Assembly (NCBI GenBank): GCA_003586115.2
Contig: QVOM02000029.1
Location: 29,315,429 to 29,379,428, forward strand
Reading direction: 5' to 3'
Source of the DNA: Salvator merianae
Taxonomy: Eukaryota; Chordata; Lepidosauria; Squamata; Teiidae
DNA: 64,000 nucleotides
The notes beneath the pieces were generated by a model. That model was not told where the DNA came from and made no database searches. It saw nothing but the letters and a program-made list of their open reading frames with translations. Of the stretch, positions 59,030 through 64,000 are shown one piece after another; the first letter of the stretch is position 1, and each line of letters opens with the position of its first letter. The translations under genes were made by a program, and so were the position numbers.

Positions 59030-59700
59030 GATCCACATGGCACTTTTATGCCACCTTGAATGTGCAATGAAGGTGCAGGGTCTCCTTAACACTGCACCCT
59101 CATTACGCATGCAATACAAAGGGAAACCATGGCATCTGCACTGATGTCACACTCTTCCCTTGCTGTGCCACCATTAGCGCCATCATGGCACTTTAGCGGC
59201 AGTTCTGTTTGAAAAGCTGCCAGAACTCTTCAAAAAGTTCTCCTTCTTGCCACTGCCTCGCAGGAGGACTTAACAGTCTCCTCAGTGGCCTTCTCTGTTA
59301 TAGAAAGTGGGAAATGGTCTCTGGGCTCGTCTCCTTTCTTTGATAACCCCCTCAACATCAAATTCAAAGCTGGGGATTCCCTTACTCTCAATCTGACAAC
59401 AGAGACAGCTCTTCCCTCTCTCAATGAGATCAAAGCTGCCTCCCCCTGCCTCTCTCAGTCAAGAGAAGTTCCAATCTTGGCTTGGGAAGAAACGGAGGCC
59501 CCTCTCTCAGGGCCTCTTTTGACTCAGGAAGTGGGGGGCATTCAAAGACTCCACCCCACCCGCTCTCAGATCAAAAGTGTGGAGACGCAGTGCTATTCTG
59601 CCATGTGAGACGGGGGAGGCACTATGGTTGTACCGCTTTCCCCCACTATGCAGCTCCTGCCGAAGTCTTTCCTTAAAGGCTCCTCAGTCAATGTAGCAGC
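59030..59700. repeat. GC-rich relic, probably DNA transposon
   Basis: The segment is G+C-rich against its flanks. 'gctgccagaactcttcaaaaag' pairs with the reverse of 33810-33840, and 'ttcaaagctggggattccc' recalls the 'ctttgatgttt' family. Frames at 59230-59676 overlap one another on both strands and are not credible genes. Confidence 0.35.
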
Positions 59701-60176
59701 CAAATGACAAGAGACACTTTCTTTCAGGGATTGTAAACTGGTTAAAAATCAGGAAGTGAAAATGAACAGTTATTACAGTGAAGGGGTATAAGGACAAGTG
59801 CTCCTCAAAAACAATCTGGAATTAAAAATAAGGCAGCCAGATATGCTGATTCAATTTAACAAAAACAAAAGGGACTCTGAAAAGTACCAAACGAATTGCT
59901 CCATCTAAGAAAAATAAAGCTACACATAAAATTTAGTGTATTATTTTTTATCCCAATATCTGCACCTATGCAGTGACAAATCTTGGGTTACCCACAACAC
60001 TGATTTTAAAGGGATATTAGTAAATCTATGTAGGATAACACAATTAATAGCTACCTGTCATAACAGTTATTATTACATGTAGGAGCAGAGGTAGTATGTC
60101 ACTCAGCACAAGCTAATAAAAGAATATTCATAACCTGCTTGTGGGTTCCCATGGGACATGTTATTATCTAGAGGAA

Positions 60177-60356
60177 GGCCCTTTCTGCACTTGGCCTTAT
60201 TATGGATTATATCCCAGAATAGGTACCTGCTATCCACATGCTAGTGCAAACTATGAAAGGTCTTGCTCAGGGCCTACCACAGTCTGCACTAGCATGCAGA
60301 TGGCAGGTCCCTATTCTGAGATATAATCTGGAATAAGTCCAAGTGCAGAAAGGGCC
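60177..60356 (+). mobile_element. Palindromic MITE with 18-bp perfect ends
   Basis: Both ends read ggccctttctgcacttgg when taken inward, a perfect 18-bp terminal inverted repeat in a 180-bp element. The arms continue as 'attatggattatatcccag' and (reversed) 'ttccagattatatctcag'. The centre has 'ccacatgctagtgcaaac' / 'gtctgcactagcatgcag'. Second copy at 46757-46949. Confidence 0.85.
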
Positions 60357-60426
60357 AAAATGGGATACTGCATTAAACAAGGCTTCACTATAGGTTGCAA
60401 TGTAAGAAAACACAGGATTTACACAT

Positions 60427-60892
60427 AGGGCCTGTTTGCACTTACCAGCCTAGTATGATATAATAATACCATTCTAGGCTAGTAAAGGCCCAGTCGTGCA
60501 GCGGACATTCGCACTTCGAGTGCTAGAACAGACCTGTACTGGGCCATCAGCATTTAAAGTGCAAATAGTAGGCCCATTTGCTACAGCAGTGGCCGTGACA
60601 ACAAACGACACATGGCCAGACATTGCCATGATGATCCAGATGTGGAAAGCAACTGCACTACTACAGCCATGCAACAACAACTACTCTCAGCATTTGCACC
60701 CGGAAGAGGGTACAAACATCACTGACTAGGAGCCATTCAGCTGCTCCTGGTCAAGCTGTAGTTGTCCACAGCTAATAGCATCCAGGACCAGCTGGAGGTG
60801 CTCCCAGATGCAGTGCTGGTGTGGGCATGCAAACAGGCCTGTGCAGTGAGCGTCTGGAAACTCACGTGCAGGGAAGTGTTAACAGGCCTCTA
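60427..60892 (+). mobile_element. Non-autonomous DNA transposon, about 465 bp
   Basis: The left end agggcctgtttgcacttacc and right end (reversed: agaggcctgttaacacttcc) are inverted repeats. The interior holds 'gagccattcagctgctcctg', 'gtagttgtccacagctaat'. Relatives lie at 32042 (same orientation) and 20902 (inverted). Confidence 0.7.
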
Positions 60893-61426
60893 GTATGTCC
60901 CAGGCTAAGAGTCTAATTTATTCAAAACATAGGGTGGAAATCTCAAGCTCAGGGATTATATTTGGTATTGCTGGTCCTCAGAACTCTCCCCAGGCCCAAC
61001 CTTTTCTGTTTTGCTTCCTCTTTAGCACCCTACTTTGTTTCCTCTATATCACCCTACTGTGATATATCTCTTGTTTGCTTATAAAGAGAACAGACAAAAG
61101 TATTCTTAATCTTTGCATGACTTGAATGAAACTTAAGTGTGCAATGACACATCTAACGCTGAAGCTTGGTTTTTACTTTGGTTCCACCTCCAAAAGTTAT
61201 GTGGTCTGCCTGGGATAGAACACAATCTTCAGACTCCAATAGATTCCACATACTAAGTTAGTGCACTGCTTGCAAAGTACTAGGAAATAATTTTGTTTAA
61301 GATGTTACATAGAAGATGATAGTTAACCTAGGTACAGCTGAACGCAGTAAAAGAACCAAGTGTGTGACTTGGGCCGCTTCCAGAATCAGTCAGTAGAATG
61401 GACCAAGTGGCTGCTTAGTATACTAT
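60893..61426. other. Unassigned sequence
   Basis: Nothing recognised. Confidence 0.4.
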
Positions 61427-61832
61427 GGGCCTTTCTGCATTAACCAGTAAATCAGTACAGTGCAAGATCTAAATCCCTTCTGGGCCTCTCTCTTCTGTAC
61501 TCTGGAGCAAAACAGAGAGGCCACACACCCTGCTAGCACGCTCCATCTGAACTGGACAGAGGATAGTCCAGTCTCGGTGACCCAAAATGACCACCTATAA
61601 TGGGACATAGTAAAACTTTTTAAAAGGGTCTACAGTGGTCTAATTGTGAGTAAATCAACCAAGGGAGGTATGTGTCCACCAAAATGGGTCCCTCGGAGGC
61701 TCAAAACACTCACAGCATGCTCTGAAGCTTTGCTTTGGTCCAGAATGGGGGCTGTCCCAAAACAGTAGTCCCAAGTGTGGACAGTCTTATGCCAGGTCAG
61801 TTGGGCAGGCCAGGTAAGTGTGAAAAGGCCCT
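61427..61832 (+). mobile_element. Non-autonomous DNA transposon, GGCCTTTCTGCACTTA family, about 405 bp
   Basis: The left end gggcctttctgcattaacc and right end (reversed: agggccttttcacacttacc) are inverted repeats. Family landmarks 'gctagcacgctccatctg', 'agtccagtctcggtgaccc' and 'aaaatgggtccctcggagg' are in order. Part of the 163-codon minus-strand frame at 61630-62121 falls here and is not a gene. Confidence 0.7.
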
Positions 61833-62750
61833 TAGTCTGCATTGGATTAGTGCTATACAGCTCAGAACTGTACCAAGAGATCCCTGCTCCGGAATAGATA
61901 TAGGTCTGTTTGAAGAGGTCTAGAAGCTTAATAATGGAGTCTGTTTCAGTCCATCCTTTAGTGCTTTTGCACCTGGTCCAGAACAAGAAAAACACCACAG
62001 TCCCATATTTGAAGCTTATGCATGATTGAAAGATCATTTTCAAAACCCCAATACAGACGCAGGCAGGCAACCTTCGAAGACTGTTCCGTTCAGCCCTGCC
62101 CTTGTGCAAAAGACACAACACATGTGTGATGGGGCCTGGACCAATTGCTGGCAGGAACAGGTAGCACCTTAGCTGGGGAGTCAGTTGGGTGGACTAGAAC
62201 AGCTATGGTGTCTCCACATTGCTGAGAGTGCTTGTCCAGGACGGACAGCATTGCCACTCTCACAAGGTGGACAAAACATCTTTGCTTGGTTCAGAACAGG
62301 CTGGAGTGGAATATTTATTCTCCAAGCAAGGCGAGCAGCAGTATTTGTCTTTAACCACATGATTACAGTTTTTATATCATGAATTCCATTGTTCATAAAT
62401 TGAAGTTGTGTGGGAAGCTTTTACGCATTTTTTGGGGACTTCCACATAGCAACAAGGTCAAGCACAAAAGAGTGTAAAGGGTGTAAAGTCAGAATACAAT
62501 CCATGTTTTATATGTTGAATGTTCCATGTTCATCACTGTTATGTCCAGGGAAATCTGGGGCAGACTGTTCTGTCAAATCAAAGTCCGTATAGGCAATACT
62601 GCTTTAGCTGGACAAAAAGCCAAACAGTCCATAAAGCTGCTTCTTACCTTTGTAATTTAATTGCCTGTCAGATCACATGATAACAAGTTATTAAACAGAT
62701 CTTGGCTTGAAAAAAGTCTTATTCAAATTCCTCAACGACATGTCTGCCTG
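61833..62750. other. Unassigned sequence
   Basis: Nothing recognised with confidence; possibly further DNA-element relics at 62130-62260. Confidence 0.35.
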
Positions 62751-62791
62751 GTGTTTGTGTGTGTGTGTGTGTGCGCGCGCGTATGTGTGTG
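62751..62791 (+). repeat. (GT)n(GC)n microsatellite
   Basis: Alternating purine/pyrimidine tract of about 40 bp with a GCGCGCGC core, the best Z-DNA-forming sequence in the window. Confidence 0.9.
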
Positions 62792-63357
62792 AACAAAACT
62801 CAGAATGGATGTTTTTAAAACCTTCAAGGAAATATTTGCTGACACTTGAGGGATTTTTACCCAGCTATATATAAAAAGAAGCAATCTTCAAAGGGCTCTC
62901 AAAATATGATACTGAGTATATCCATGACATATTATAAAAATGCATGCAGATAGCAAATTAGACACAGGATAATGAAAAGCAAATGCTGGGTGCTATACCT
63001 GATTCACTTAGTAAAGCTACTAACATTTATAAAACAATAACAGCTAGACATGAGGCAAAGGGGGAAGGCAGAACTCAGAGAAGACATTAATTTTTATATT
63101 TATTTACACAAGTTATGCATTGCTTCAGCATTCCAGACAGTTTCATCATCACTCTGAACTTGCAAACTCACTGCTTATTTCAACAGGACATGGGGTACTT
63201 TCTCCAATATATGTTTATCTCTATAAAAACAGTTCCAACAGCATTTTCTCTCCTAAATTTTCTGCTACTTCTGTGATCTAAAATCAGAAACAAATGTGGG
63301 ACTTTATGCAAACATAAATAAGTTTCTAAATTACTGGGTTTACTAGCAGTAATTAAA
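62792..63357. other. Unassigned AT-rich sequence
   Basis: Nothing recognised. Confidence 0.4.
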
Positions 63358-63499
63358 GTTGCCACAGGAGCTGGTGAGCTCTCCTTCGCTGGAAGTCTTC
63401 AACCAGAGGCTGGACAGACATCTGTCTGGGAATCCTACATTGAGCAGCGGGTTGGACCCAATGACCCTGGAGGTCCCTTCCAACTCTATGATTCTATGA
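63358..63499 (+). mobile_element. CR1 LINE 3' end
   Basis: 'gagctctccttcgctggaag', 'gaggctggacagacatctg', 'gcgggttggacccaatgacc' and 'ggaggtcccttccaactc' followed by tatgattctatga form the classic sauropsid CR1 3' terminus with its short ATTCTATG-type repeat and no poly(A). It is one of the least diverged retroelements in the window. Confidence 0.9.
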
Positions 63500-64000
63500 A
63501 AGGGCCACTGCCCATCTCCCAGTTTCATACAGTCTTCTGTGACTCTGATGTGTATGAATTGCTGTTACCAATACCTGGCAGAGAGTTGTGGCAAGAAGAA
63601 ATCTCTTCTTAAGCCTTAGTCTAGGAAGTATACATGGCCTAGGACCCCTTCCTCCCAAACATATGCATAACTGATCATAATGATGGAATTTTTTTCTTGT
63701 AGATTTGTAAAAAGAATGAAAGACAGACCCAGTTGTCTCTCACCTCCGTAAAATTCTATTACTAAGCATTCCTCAATTTTGTCTAGTATCAGCAGTTATG
63801 GAACTCAGAGGCACAGAAAAATAATGCTTGGAAGACTCATACACACGTTGTGAGCGTGTTTGAAAAACAAATATAGCAAATATACCCTTAATGACCATCT
63901 GATTTCAGACTACCCACTAAAAAAATCAACAGGAATATACGATCTTAAATACTTGAGCAAAAACTCAGTAAAAGATACAGTAGGCAAACATTGTAGTCAG
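63500..64000. other. Unassigned AT-rich sequence
   Basis: Nothing recognised. Confidence 0.4.

Noticed and set aside
61630..62121. 163-aa minus-strand frame as a gene
   Set aside because: It crosses the right end of the 61427-61832 transposon and shows no motif.

Overview
The window looks like non-coding vertebrate DNA from a sauropsid, most likely a squamate (lizard, gecko or snake). Evidence: a CR1 LINE 3' end with the ATTCTATG-type tail (63.36-63.50 kb); decayed CR1 and L2-like reverse-transcriptase remnants; several tRNA-derived SINEs of the Sauria/Bov-B-tailed kind; short TAAATAAA-type LINE tails; microsatellites; an AT-rich background. There are no bacterial-type genes, operons, rRNA genes or CRISPR arrays. 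Nearly all open frames are under 130 codons and many can be traced to repeats. The two longest that matter (214 aa at 29.05-29.70 kb, 153 aa at 14.56-15.02 kb) lie in a LINE tail and in a DNA transposon relic.

One segment looks like a genuine protein-coding exon: 27710-27821 on the minus strand, 112 bp, with an AG acceptor after a pyrimidine tract and a GT donor (gtaaac). It encodes a compact W- and C-containing peptide that I could not assign to a family. If it is real, much of the window is probably intron of a minus-strand gene. Three long non-repetitive stretches (about 7.1-7.4, 13.5-14.3 and 45.7-46.2 kb) read like conserved non-coding or enhancer-type DNA, but conservation cannot be seen from one sequence.

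The most striking structure is the load of short non-autonomous DNA transposons. I recognise: (1) a 0.4-0.5 kb family with ends like TAGGGCCTTTCTGCACTTA (about seven copies: 11.6, 14.5, 21.8, 30.1, 48.1, 49.2 and 61.4 kb); (2) short palindromic derivatives of it of 100-175 bp (5.3, 18.8, 45.0, 50.8, 56.2 kb); (3) a 180-193 bp palindromic family with similar ends but different inner arms (46.8, 60.2 kb); (4) another relative of about 430-465 bp (20.9, 32.0, 60.4 kb); (5) a fully palindromic GC-rich CAGTGGC family with 8-bp target duplications, typical of hAT elements (24.25, 50.6 kb); (6) a GATGTGC-ended hAT-like family (4.7, 8.7, possibly 10.5 kb), one copy holding a low-complexity 117-codon frame; (7) a palindromic family with GCATCCACATGCTAG-type arms (10.0, 15.3, 44.6 kb); (8) other palindromic or dispersed repeats (17.8/43.4 kb; 0.6/2.6/15.95 kb; 19.6/26.4/51.9 kb).

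Retroelements fill much of the rest: antisense L2-like copies at 24.6-25.2, 31.1, 35.5-36.4, 52.15 and 53.5-54.35 kb; sense-strand LINE tails at 10.2, 18.95, 19.15, 29.2-29.8, 39.5-39.9 and 43.75 kb; an antisense CR1-type copy at 37.15-38.56 kb split by a GGGA/GGAA microsatellite; and SINEs at 5.66, 17.1, 25.8, 27.2 and 43.0 kb. Boundaries of decayed repeats are approximate, and all assignments rest on reading by eye.
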